Shown here piece after piece: positions 25,322-32,605 of a stretch of DNA of 32,605 nt (position 1 is the first letter of the stretch; each line of letters begins with the position of its first letter). A program made the position numbers and the translations under genes. Under the pieces are notes generated by a model. That model was given only the letters and a program-made list of their open reading frames with translations, was not told where the DNA came from and made no database searches. This DNA comes from Cellulomonas triticagri (lineage in GTDB: Bacteria > Actinomycetota > Actinomycetes > Actinomycetales > Cellulomonadaceae), in NCBI RefSeq assembly GCF_003696205.1, contig NZ_RFFI01000039.1:1-32605 (forward strand). Reading direction: 5' to 3'.

Positions 25322-28153
25322 ATGGCGGAGGGCACCGGTGGGACGCACGCGCAGCACGACGCGGGCTACCCGGGCGACTGGGAGGCGGACGTCGTGCTGC
25401 GGGACGGCAGCACCACGCACGTGCGCCCGATCCGCCCCGACGACGCCGACGCGCTGCAGGCCTTCCACGTCGCGCAGTCGGAGGCGTCGACGTACCTGCG
25501 GTTCTTCGCGCCGCTGGAGCGGCTGCCGGACCGGGACCTCGCGCGGTTCACCACGGTGGACCACCGGGACCGGGTGGCGCTGGTCGCGGTGACGGGGGAC
25601 GACGCGATCATCGGCGTCGCCCGGTACGACCGGGTCGGCCCGGAGGAGGCGGAGGTCGCGTTCAACATCGCGGACGCGCACCACGGCCGGGGCCTGGGCT
25701 CGGTCCTGCTGGAGCACCTGGCGGCGGCGGCTCGCGAGCGCGGGGTGCGGCGGTTCACCGCGGAGGTGCTGCCGCAGAACGGCCGGATGATCGCGGTGTT
25801 CCGCGAGGCGGGGTACTCGCTGCGCCAGCACCTGGACGACGGGGTCGTCACGGTGGTGTTCGACATCGACCCGACGGACCGCTCCCTGGCGGTGATGATG
25901 GCGCGCGAGCGCTCCGCGGAGGCGCGCAGCGTGCAGGGGCTGCTGACCGCCCGGTCGGTGCTGGTGCTGACGTCGCCCGGGGTGGCGCCGGGGTCGCTGG
26001 ACGACCGCCGTGCGGCGCGGGTGCTCGCCGACCTGGTGGGGCTGGGGGAGCGCGGGCCGGACCCGGCGGACCGCACGGGTGCCGTCACGGCGGCGGGCGG
26101 CGCCGAGCGCCCGGTCGAGGTGCAGGTCGTCGGGCTGCCGTCAGTGCCGGGCGACGGCGCCGACCCGGCGGCCTCCACGGCCGAGGTCGTGGCGCGGGCG
26201 GGGGACAGGGTGCGGTCCTGGGCGTCCCTGGACGACGTCGAGGGTCCTGTCGACCTCGCGGTGCTCGCCCTGCCCGCCCCCGAGGCGGTCGCGGCGGTGC
26301 GGCGGCTGGGGCGGCTCGGGGTGCGCGGGGTGGTGGTGCTGTCCGGCGGGTACGCGGAGCAGGGCCCGACCGGGCTCGCGCTGCAGCGGGCCCTGCTGCG
26401 GGCGGCGCACGCGGCGGGGCTGCGGGTCGTCGGCCCGCGGTCGTACGGGCTGCTCGCCCACGCGGCCGGGGGCCTGCTCAACGCCTCGCTCTCGGAGGAC
26501 CCGCCGCCGCCCGGGCGGATCGGGCTGTTCTGCCAGTCGGCCTCCACAGCGGTGTCGATCCTCGGGTCGGTGCGCCGCCGGCACCTCGGGCTGGCGCACC
26601 TGGTGTCCGCGGGCAACCGCGCGGACGTGTCCGGCAACGACCTCATGCAGTTCTGGCAGGACGACGACAGCACCGACGTGGTCGCGCTGTACCTGGAGTC
26701 CATCGGCAACCCGCGCAAGTTCTCCCGGGTCGCGCGCCGGCTCGCCCGGGTCAAGCCCGTCGTGGTGGTCACGGCCGGGCGCTCAGGCCACGTGGTGCCG
26801 CCCGGGCACGCCGTGCGCCCGACGCAGACCTCCCGGCACACGCTCCAGGAGGTGATGCGGCGCTCCGGGGTGGTGCTGGTCGACAACACGCACCAGATGC
26901 TGGAGGCCGCGCAGCTGTTCGCGCTGCAGCCGCTGCCGCCGGGTCGCCGCGCTGCCGTCGTCGCGTCGTCCTCCGCGATGGCGGCCCTCGTCGCCGAGGC
27001 CGCCGGGACCGCGGGGTTCTCCGTGGAGCGCGCGCCCGCGATCCTGCACGAGGACGCCGACGACGCGAAGGTGGCGCGCACGTTCGCCGAGGTGTACGCC
27101 GACCCGGACGTGGACGTGGTCGTCACCGTGCACGTCCCGACGGTCGGCCCGCTGGACCTGCGGGTCGCCCAGGCGCTGGCCCGCAACGCCGCCGGCTCGG
27201 GCCGGACGTCGGTGGCGTGCCTGCTGGGCCTGCACGGCGCCACCCCCGAGCTCACCGCGCCCGACGCCGACGGCACCCCGCGCACCGTGCCCGCGTACAC
27301 GACCCCCGAGGACGCGGTGCTCGCGCTCGGGCAGGCGGCCCGGTACGGCGCCTGGCGTGCCGCGGACCGGGGCCGGCTGGTCGCGCCCGAGGGCATCCAC
27401 GCCCGCACCGCGCGCCGCTCGATCGCCGGGTGGCTCGACGAGGCCGGGACGCGCGAGTCGCTGGACCTCGGCCCGGAGCGCACCGCGGAGCTGCTGGCGC
27501 TCGCGGGCGTCGAGGTGCTGCCGTCCGTGCCGGTGCACGACGCGGACGAGGCCGTCGCCGCCGCCGGGCGCCTGGGGTGGCCGGTGGCGCTGAAGTCCAC
27601 GGCCCCGGCGCTGCGGCACCGCTCCGACCTCGGCGGGGTGCGGCTCGACGTGCACGACGAGGCCGAGCTGCGGGCCGACGTGGCCCAGGTGCTCGCGCTG
27701 GCCGCGGCGCACCCGGCCGCGCCGGGGCGCGCGCCCCTGGAGGTGCAGGCCATGGCCCCGCACGGGGTGGCGTGCGTCATCCGGTCGTCGGAGGACCCGC
27801 TGTTCGGCCCGGTCCTGGGCTTCGGCCTGGGCGGGGACACCACCGACCTGCTCGGCGACGTCGCGTGGGCCGTGCCGCCGCTGACCGACGTGGACGTGGC
27901 CGACATGGTCCGGGCCCCCCGCTCGGCGCCCCGGCTGTTCGGGTACCGCGGCGTGCCGCCGCTGGACGTCGAGGCGCTGGAGGACGTGCTCGCGCGGGTG
28001 TCGGTGCTCGCGGACCAGCTGCCGGAGCTGCTGCACCTGGAGCTCAACCCCGTGGTCGTGGCCGAGCACGGCGCGTACGTGCTCGGCGCGACGGCGCGGG
28101 TGGGGGTGGCGGGCACCCGGGCGGACGGCCCGCGGCGGGCGCTGCCCGTCTGA
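25322..28153 (+). CDS. GNAT / NDP-forming acyl-CoA synthetase fusion, probable protein lysine acetyltransferase
   Basis: 943 aa. An N-terminal GNAT domain (about 32-185; acetyl-CoA loop [13 protein letters not shown] at 121-133) is followed by a CoA-binding and succinyl-CoA-ligase-like region (about 205-540; [15 protein letters not shown] at 401-415, [17 protein letters not shown] at 429-445). The C-terminal part is ATP-grasp (about 715-943; [12 protein letters not shown], and HLELNPVVV near the end). The fold combination is that of Pat/PatZ enzymes, which acetylate and switch off acetyl-CoA synthetase and other proteins; the order here (GNAT first) is reversed relative to E. coli PatZ and is the layout known from actinobacteria. 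The loop expected to hold the phosphorylated His (SHTGA in active synthetases) reads TSRHTLQEV (503-511), so synthetase activity is doubtful. The start is supported by TAGGCT 7 nt upstream. A GC hairpin follows. Confidence 0.9.
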   Translation: MAEGTGGTHAQHDAGYPGDWEADVVLRDGSTTHVRPIRPDDADALQAFHVAQSEASTYLRFFAPLERLPDRDLARFTTVDHRDRVALVAVTGDDAIIGVARYDRVGPEEAEVAFNIADAHHGRGLGSVLLEHLAAAARERGVRRFTAEVLPQNGRMIAVFREAGYSLRQHLDDGVVTVVFDIDPTDRSLAVMMARERSAEARSVQGLLTARSVLVLTSPGVAPGSLDDRRAARVLADLVGLGERGPDPADRTGAVTAAGGAERPVEVQVVGLPSVPGDGADPAASTAEVVARAGDRVRSWASLDDVEGPVDLAVLALPAPEAVAAVRRLGRLGVRGVVVLSGGYAEQGPTGLALQRALLRAAHAAGLRVVGPRSYGLLAHAAGGLLNASLSEDPPPPGRIGLFCQSASTAVSILGSVRRRHLGLAHLVSAGNRADVSGNDLMQFWQDDDSTDVVALYLESIGNPRKFSRVARRLARVKPVVVVTAGRSGHVVPPGHAVRPTQTSRHTLQEVMRRSGVVLVDNTHQMLEAAQLFALQPLPPGRRAAVVASSSAMAALVAEAAGTAGFSVERAPAILHEDADDAKVARTFAEVYADPDVDVVVTVHVPTVGPLDLRVAQALARNAAGSGRTSVACLLGLHGATPELTAPDADGTPRTVPAYTTPEDAVLALGQAARYGAWRAADRGRLVAPEGIHARTARRSIAGWLDEAGTRESLDLGPERTAELLALAGVEVLPSVPVHDADEAVAAAGRLGWPVALKSTAPALRHRSDLGGVRLDVHDEAELRADVAQVLALAAAHPAAPGRAPLEVQAMAPHGVACVIRSSEDPLFGPVLGFGLGGDTTDLLGDVAWAVPPLTDVDVADMVRAPRSAPRLFGYRGVPPLDVEALEDVLARVSVLADQLPELLHLELNPVVVAEHGAYVLGATARVGVAGTRADGPRRALPV

Positions 28154-28160
28154 CGCCGCC

Positions 28161-28185
28161 CCCGCGCCCCGTGCCCGGGCGCGGG
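28161..28185 (+). terminator. GC-rich terminator after the GNAT/synthetase gene
   Basis: 9-bp stem CCCGCGCCC / GGGCGCGGG with a 7-nt loop, 7 nt after the stop codon. Confidence 0.65.
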
Positions 28186-28222
28186 TGTGACGGCTCGCCC
28201 CGGACGGTGGGAGGATGTCCGG

Positions 28223-28792
28223 GTGCCTGCACCGTCCACCGACCTGAACCGCGACCTGCACCGCGCCGGCTACTACCCGGAGCTGGTGGCGGACGTCCTC
28301 GACGTCGCCCTCGCGGACGAGCCCGTCGAGGCGCACCTCGTGCACCCGGAGACGACGTTCGACGCCGCGGAGGTGCGGCGGCACGTCACGGTGCTGGTGC
28401 TGACCCCGACGCGCCTGGTCGTCGCGCACGTGGACGACCACCCGGCGGACAGCGAGCACCCGTCGGCCAGCGCCGCCGCGACGACCGAGGCGGTGCCGTT
28501 GTCGGAGCTGCGCTCGGTCGCGCTCACGCACGTGCTGGGCTCCCCGGAGCAGCACACCCCCGGCACCCCCGCCACGGAGCTCACGCTCGCGATCGGCTGG
28601 GGCGCGGTGTCCCGCGTCGACCTGGAGCCCGCCACGTGCGGCGACCCGGCGTGCGAGGCGGACCACGGTCTGACCGGCACCCTCACCCCGGACGACGTCG
28701 TCGTGCGGGTCAGCGCGGTCGCCGAGGGCGCCGGCGCGGTGCGGGACGCGGTGGCGTTCGCGCGCCGGCTGTCCGCGGCGAGCGCGCGCTGA
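28223..28792 (+). CDS. DUF5998-family protein of unknown function
   Basis: 189 aa, cytoplasmic, no signal peptide or TM segment. It opens with DLNRDLHRAGYYPELVADVLDVAL, continues with a strand-rich domain (HVTVLVLTPTRLVVAHVDDHP, then LSELRSVALTHVL), and has ELTLAIGWGAVSRVDLEPA followed by CGDPACEADHGLTG. That last stretch has a Cys-x4-Cys-x3-His pattern that could bind metal. The C-terminus is a helix (GAVRDAVAFARRLSAA). The fold suggests a PH-like or SRPBCC-like sheet, which is only a guess. The GTG at 28223 has GGGAGG 8 nt upstream; the in-frame GTG at 28187 overlaps the terminator of the preceding gene and is unlikely. The stop codon lies 2 nt before the ATG of the phosphodiesterase gene, so the two are surely co-transcribed and probably coupled. 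Function unknown. Confidence 0.8.
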   Translation: MPAPSTDLNRDLHRAGYYPELVADVLDVALADEPVEAHLVHPETTFDAAEVRRHVTVLVLTPTRLVVAHVDDHPADSEHPSASAAATTEAVPLSELRSVALTHVLGSPEQHTPGTPATELTLAIGWGAVSRVDLEPATCGDPACEADHGLTGTLTPDDVVVRVSAVAEGAGAVRDAVAFARRLSAASAR

Positions 28793-28794
28793 CG

Positions 28795-29973
28795 ATGACG
28801 ACCGCTCCCTCCTCGACGGTCCCGGTGCGGCTCGCCGACGCGGGCCTCGTCCAGCCGGACTACACCGACCGGTCGCTGTCCGGGCTACTGCCCGCGCTCT
28901 CCGACGCGCTCGGCTCGCCGGTACCCGGCGGCGCGGACGCCCGCGCCCGGCTGGGCCTGCCGACCACGCACCGCGTCTGCGTCGTGCTGGTGGACGGCCT
29001 CGGCTACGAGAACCTGGTCGAGCGCGCGGGGCACGCCCCGTTCCTGCGCTCCCTGCTGGAGGGCTCCGCCCCGCTGTCCGCCGGGTACCCGTCCACGACG
29101 GCCGCCTCGATGGGCTCGTTCGGCACGGGCACCAACCCCGGACGGACCGGCCTCGTCGGGTACACGGTGCGCAACCCCCGCGACGGGCGGCTCGCGAACA
29201 TGGTGTCGTGGGAGGGCCTCGGCCCCGCGCGCGACTGGCAGCGCGAGCGCACCGTCTTCGAGTCCCTGGTGGCGCACGGCGTCACCGTGACGACCGTCGG
29301 CCCCCGCAAGTTCATGGGCTCCGGCCTCACCGAGGCAGCCCTGCGCGGCGGCGGCTACCGGGCGGCGGAGTCCCTGCCCGACCGGGTGGACGCCGCGCTC
29401 CGGCTGCTGCGCGAGCCCGGGCTGGTCTACCTGTACTGGGGCGACGTCGACAAGACGGGGCACCACGAGGGCGTCGGCTCCTGGCAGTGGGGCGACCAGG
29501 TCGAGGCCCTCGACGGCGAGCTGCGCCGGCTGGCGCGGTCCCTGCCGCGCGGCGCGTCCGTCGTCGTCACGGCGGACCACGGCATGGTCGACGTCGACCC
29601 GGCGCGGCGGCACGACGTCGGCACCGACGCCGGCCTCGCGGCGGACGTCGCGCTCGTGGCGGGGGAGCCGCGCGCCCTGCACGTGCACCTGGTCCCGGGG
29701 GCGGACCCGCTCGTGGTCGCCGACCGGTGGACCGACGTCCTCGGGGACGACGCCGTCGTGCTGACCCGGGACGAGGCGGTCGGCGCGGGGCTGTTCGGCG
29801 AGGTCGCCGAGCACGTCGCCCCGCTGCTCGGCGATCTCGTCGTCGCCACCACCGGACGGGCGACCGTCGTGGACTCGCGCACCCAGACCGCTGCCTCGCT
29901 GCAGCTCAAGGGCGTGCACGGCTCGCTCACCCCCGCCGAGATGCGCGTGCCGCTGCTCGCCGTGCACACGTGA
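28795..29973 (+). CDS. Alkaline phosphatase superfamily nucleotide pyrophosphatase/phosphodiesterase
   Basis: 392 aa. The metal-site motifs of type I phosphodiesterases are in order: VVLVDGLGYEN (63-73, Asp67), GYPSTTAASMGSFGTG (97-112, nucleophile Thr101 or Thr102), YWGDVDKTGHHEG (214-226, Asp217/219, His223), TADHGMVDV (259-267, Asp261-His262) and KGVHGSLTPAEMRVPLL (372-388, His375). It should hydrolyse phosphodiester or pyrophosphate bonds with two metal ions. There is no signal peptide, so it is cytoplasmic, unlike many NPP enzymes. The substrate is unknown; nucleotides or a lipid-linked phosphodiester are possible. It starts 2 nt after the DUF5998 gene, and the thymidine kinase gene starts 50 nt downstream on the same strand, which fits nucleotide metabolism but does not prove it. 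Confidence 0.88.
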   Translation: MTTAPSSTVPVRLADAGLVQPDYTDRSLSGLLPALSDALGSPVPGGADARARLGLPTTHRVCVVLVDGLGYENLVERAGHAPFLRSLLEGSAPLSAGYPSTTAASMGSFGTGTNPGRTGLVGYTVRNPRDGRLANMVSWEGLGPARDWQRERTVFESLVAHGVTVTTVGPRKFMGSGLTEAALRGGGYRAAESLPDRVDAALRLLREPGLVYLYWGDVDKTGHHEGVGSWQWGDQVEALDGELRRLARSLPRGASVVVTADHGMVDVDPARRHDVGTDAGLAADVALVAGEPRALHVHLVPGADPLVVADRWTDVLGDDAVVLTRDEAVGAGLFGEVAEHVAPLLGDLVVATTGRATVVDSRTQTAASLQLKGVHGSLTPAEMRVPLLAVHT

Positions 29974-30023
29974 CGGCACCCCACGCGCCCGACCGGCGCG
30001 GACCCGACAGGACAGGACGGAAC

Positions 30024-30689
30024 GTGGCCGAGCTGGTCTTCTTCTCCGGCACGATGGACTGCGGCAAGTCCACGCTCGCGCTGCAGATGCACCACAACCA
30101 CGCCGCGCGCGGGCGCGACGGCGTGCTGTTCACGCGCAACGACCGGTCGGGCGAGGCGCGGCTGTCGTCGCGCCTGGGCCTGTCGGTCGGCGCGCACGAG
30201 GTCACCGACACCACGGACTTCTGGGCCGAGGTCGTCGCGCGCCGCACCGCGGGGCGGGCCGTGGACTACCTCATCTGCGACGAGGCGCAGTTCTACTCCG
30301 CCGAGCAGGTCGAGCAGCTCGGGCGCGTGGTCGACGACCTGCACGTGGACGTGTTCGCGTTCGGGATCACCACCGACTTCCGCACCCAGCTGTTCGCGGG
30401 CTCCGCCCGCCTGCTGGCGCTGGCCGACCGCGTCGAGACCCTGCAGGTCCAGGCGCTGTGCTGGTGCGGGGCCCGCGCCACCACCAACGCCCGCACGGTG
30501 CACGGCGTCATGGTGGTCGAGGGCGCGCAGGTCGTCGTCGGCGACGTGGACGTGGCGGACGACCACGCCGAGGACGCCGTCGGGTACGAGGTGCTGTGCC
30601 GCCGGCACCACCGGCTGCGCGCCACCGCGCGCACCTCGGGTGCGGCGGCGATGTCCGCGCAGACGCTCGGGGTCCTCGGGGAGGACTGA
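30024..30689 (+). CDS. tdk: Thymidine kinase (type II, TK1-like)
   Basis: 221 aa. Salvages thymidine by phosphorylation to dTMP. The P-loop GTMDCGKST (9-17), the DEAQF motif (86-90, Glu87 as catalytic base), GITTDFRTQLF (114-124) and the lasso region near VGYEVLCRRHH (187-196) identify the TK1-like class. The zinc ligands are probably Cys146, Cys148, Cys192 and His195; the first pair is C-W-C instead of the usual CxxC. The GTG at 30024 follows AGGACGG and gives a normal N-terminus (AELVFFSGTMDCGKS). It is the last gene of the plus-strand run after DUF5998 and the phosphodiesterase, and it converges on sepH with 7 nt between the stops, leaving no room for a separate terminator. Confidence 0.94.
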   Translation: MAELVFFSGTMDCGKSTLALQMHHNHAARGRDGVLFTRNDRSGEARLSSRLGLSVGAHEVTDTTDFWAEVVARRTAGRAVDYLICDEAQFYSAEQVEQLGRVVDDLHVDVFAFGITTDFRTQLFAGSARLLALADRVETLQVQALCWCGARATTNARTVHGVMVVEGAQVVVGDVDVADDHAEDAVGYEVLCRRHHRLRATARTSGAAAMSAQTLGVLGED

Positions 30690-30696
30690 GCCGGGG

Positions 30697-31821
30697 CTAC
30701 TCCGGCTTCGCGCCGAAGACGATCTCGTCCCAGCTCGGCACCTGCGGGCGCCCGCGCCGACCACCGCGGGGGCGGGTCTCCCGCTCCTCGGCCGCCGGGG
30801 GCTCCACCGCCGCCGGCTCGGGGGCCGGCGGCTCCTCGCCGGGCTCCAGCGCGACCGGGGTCTCCGGCTCCGCCGCGGGCCGCACCGGCACGGGGTAGAC
30901 CCGGGCCTCGGCCGCGGGGTCCGCGTCCACGGGGTGCGAGCCGCCGACGTCCGGCAGGTCCAGCTGCCCGAAGTCGAAGGCGTGCTGCGGGCCGAACCCG
31001 CCGAACTCCTCGTCGTCCCCGTCGCCCTCGAGGTCGAGGGTCTGGCGCTGCCCGCGACGGGCGCGCAGGTCGTCCAGCAGCTCGTGGGTGGCGCGCAGGT
31101 CGTCGGCGGGGTCCTCGGCGGGCTCGTCGCGGTGCAGCGGGCCGACGCCGGAGCCGGGGCCGTCGACGGCGGCGAGCACGGAGCGCGCGTCGGCGTCCAC
31201 GTCGTAGACCAGGTCCCGCACGGCGGACAGGTGGCGGCGCGGCACGGGGCCGTCGGCGATCTCCGTCTCGGACAGCCAGCGCGCCTCGTCCTCCTCGGCG
31301 TGCACCGTCCGGGTCGACGCGTCGTAGGACCAGCGGGCCTCGCGGGCGTCGCCGTCGACGGCGAACCGCGCCAGCACCACCCAGCCCGCGCCCTGCTCGC
31401 GGTATGCGTCCCACGCGACCGCCGCCGGGTCCACGCCGCGCGCGGCGAGGCGGTCGACCACCAGGTCCCCGAGCACCGGCGCACCGACGTCCCGGCCGAC
31501 CCGGGTGCCGCGCGCCTGCTCGGCGACGAACTCGCGCTCGGCGAGCACGGGCCCCTCGAACCGGCGCACCTGCTCCACGGTCAGCCCGGACTCCTCGGCG
31601 ATCTCCGCCGCGGTCCGCCCGGCGCGCACGCGCGCCTGGATCTCGCGGGGGCTCGGCACCCCGGACTGCTCGGCGCGGATCTGCTCCAGCTGCGGACGGT
31701 CCCGGCGCACGGCGGCGCGCAGCGGCTCGTCGATGTGCAGCCGGTAGCGCTGCCCGTCGGCCGCCGCGAGCACGAGGTGTTCCCCGTCCTCGTGCAGTCC
31801 GATCAGCTCCAGCTCAGCCAT
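30697..31821 (-). CDS. sepH: Septation protein SepH
   Basis: 374 aa. SepH is an actinobacterial cell-division protein that binds FtsZ and promotes its assembly at the septum. The N-terminal DUF3071 part starts AELELIGLHEDGEHLVL and contains a predicted helix-turn-helix-like segment, SPREIQARVRAGRTAAEIAEESGLTVEQVRRFEGPV (about 57-92). A conserved middle part (VVDRLAARGVDP, GWVVLARF, ARWLSETEI) follows, then a long acidic/Pro-rich linker and a conserved end, VPSWDEIVFGAKPE. The ATG at 31821 is chosen because GGGAG lies 5 nt upstream and the family begins M-x-E-L; an in-frame ATG at 31833 would add only MGDV. In Streptomyces sepH also lies in the region of topoisomerase IV and hrdB, which supports the assignment. 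Confidence 0.92.
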   Translation of the reverse strand: MAELELIGLHEDGEHLVLAAADGQRYRLHIDEPLRAAVRRDRPQLEQIRAEQSGVPSPREIQARVRAGRTAAEIAEESGLTVEQVRRFEGPVLAEREFVAEQARGTRVGRDVGAPVLGDLVVDRLAARGVDPAAVAWDAYREQGAGWVVLARFAVDGDAREARWSYDASTRTVHAEEDEARWLSETEIADGPVPRRHLSAVRDLVYDVDADARSVLAAVDGPGSGVGPLHRDEPAEDPADDLRATHELLDDLRARRGQRQTLDLEGDGDDEEFGGFGPQHAFDFGQLDLPDVGGSHPVDADPAAEARVYPVPVRPAAEPETPVALEPGEEPPAPEPAAVEPPAAEERETRPRGGRRGRPQVPSWDEIVFGAKPE

Positions 31822-31911
31822 CACATCTCCCATCGTCCGCACGAGACTGCCACCCCGCGGCGCGGATCCGGCGGAGGTCGCCCGGTGCGCCGTCCACCTG
31901 CTGCGACTGCC

Positions 31912-32605
31912 ATGATCTCCCCTGTGCTCGACGACTTCCCCCTGCAGTACCTGCTGGAGCTGCTCGGCGTGTTCGTCGGGGCCCTGTCCGGCGGGCTGGC
32001 GGCGGTCCGCAAGGGCTTCGACATCTTCGGCATCCTGGTGCTCGCGTGGGTCGCGGGCCTGGGCGGCGGCATCCTGCGCGACGTCCTGATCGGCGCGATC
32101 CCGCCCGTCGGCATCGCCAACTGGCACTTCGTCGCGGCGGCGTGCCTGGCGGGACTGGTGACGTGGGCCGCGCACCCGGGGCTGGACCGGCTGCGGCGGT
32201 TCGTGCTGGTGCTGGACGCCGGGGCGCTGGCCCTGTTCACGGTGGTGGGGACGGTGAAGGCGCTCAGCTACGGCGTCGGTGCGACCGCCGCGGTGTGCGC
32301 GGGCGTCATCACCGGGGTCGGCGGCGGGGTGCTGCGCGACCTGCTCACCGGCGAGGTCCCCGTGGTGCTGCACCACCGGCAGCTCTACGCCATCCCGTCG
32401 GTGCTCGGCGCGGTCGCGCTGGTGCTGCTGTGGCGCGGGGACGCACTGGACGTCACGACGCAGGTCGTCGCGGTGGCCGTGGTGCTGGTGACCCGGCTCG
32501 TCGCGTTGCGGTTCCGGCTGCAGGCGCCCGGCGCGTGGGACCACGCCGCGCTGCGCGCCGCCCGCCTCGGCCGCGCCGACCGGCCGCTGCGGCACGGGCG
32601 GCTGC
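31912..32605 (+). CDS. TRIC-family (YadS-like, UPF0126) membrane channel, 3' end missing
   Basis: The frame is open from the ATG at 31912 to the last base; 231 codons are visible and the protein is probably nearly complete. It is an integral membrane protein with six to seven hydrophobic segments, built as two related halves: GGGILRDVLIGAIPP (51-65) and GGGVLRDLLTGEVP (137-150) are the paired signature of the prokaryotic trimeric intracellular cation (TRIC) channel family. Each half also has a charged AVRKGFDIFG-like or GTVKALSYG-like element (31-40 and 113-121). Family members conduct K+/Na+; the physiological role in bacteria is unclear. No good ribosome site precedes the ATG, and a GTG at 31924 is an alternative. 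It is divergent from sepH with a 90-nt gap. The C-terminal part (RADRPLRHGRL) is basic and probably cytoplasmic. Confidence 0.88.
   Translation, partial: MISPVLDDFPLQYLLELLGVFVGALSGGLAAVRKGFDIFGILVLAWVAGLGGGILRDVLIGAIPPVGIANWHFVAAACLAGLVTWAAHPGLDRLRRFVLVLDAGALALFTVVGTVKALSYGVGATAAVCAGVITGVGGGVLRDLLTGEVPVVLHHRQLYAIPSVLGAVALVLLWRGDALDVTTQVVAVAVVLVTRLVALRFRLQAPGAWDHAALRAARLGRADRPLRHGRL

Overview
The window is very GC-rich and densely coding, with G/C-biased third codon positions, many GTG starts and one TTG start. It encodes several proteins known essentially only from Actinobacteria: SepH, an Rv2175c-type DNA-binding protein, DUF4192, DUF7455 and DUF5998 proteins, and an actinobacterial-type topoisomerase IV. 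Together with a PPi-type phosphofructokinase, this suggests a high-GC Micrococcales actinobacterium, perhaps Cellulomonas or a relative. The genus is inference. I see no rRNA, tRNA, CRISPR array, insertion sequence or prophage. This is core chromosome, so the interest lies mainly in regulatory DNA and in unusual features of otherwise recognisable proteins.

Block 1 (1-13200) resembles the mycobacterial fadD15 / plsC / aroG / pknL / Rv2175c / idsA2 neighbourhood and the Streptomyces glkA region. It holds the 3' end of a NYN-domain protein gene, a long-chain acyl-CoA ligase (-), a ROK glucokinase (+), a two-TM hypothetical protein (-), and plsC (+). These are followed by a PPi-phosphofructokinase translationally coupled to class II DAHP synthase (+). 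Next come a PASTA Ser/Thr kinase (-), a secreted LysM transglycosylase (-), the Rv2175c-like protein (+) and a polyprenyl diphosphate synthase (-). Functionally it joins upper glycolysis, entry to aromatic biosynthesis, membrane lipid and isoprenoid precursors, and cell-wall sensing and remodelling.

Middle segment (13200-16495): a small lipoprotein (-), a DUF4192 protein with an unusual cysteine-rich segment (+), a universal stress protein (+), then about 500 nt without a gene that holds palindromes and two candidate promoters for sigA.

Block 2 (16495-32605) resembles the Streptomyces hrdB-parE-parC-sepH region. It holds sigA (+), a DUF7455 zinc-ribbon protein (-), topoisomerase IV subunit B (+), a tandem GNAT acetyltransferase (+), a MarR regulator (+), a REP-like palindrome, topoisomerase IV subunit A (-), and a GNAT / NDP-forming acyl-CoA synthetase fusion (+). 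It ends with a DUF5998 / phosphodiesterase / thymidine kinase run (+), sepH (-), and an almost complete TRIC-family channel gene running off the end (+).

Regulatory reading: eight genes have a TAnnnT -10 element only 6-8 nt before the start codon, consistent with leaderless mRNAs. Two divergent regions contain perfectly symmetric -10 elements. A GGGAAT-N18-GTT motif that fits SigR/SigH-type promoters lies upstream of sigA. Strong hairpins separate most convergent gene pairs.
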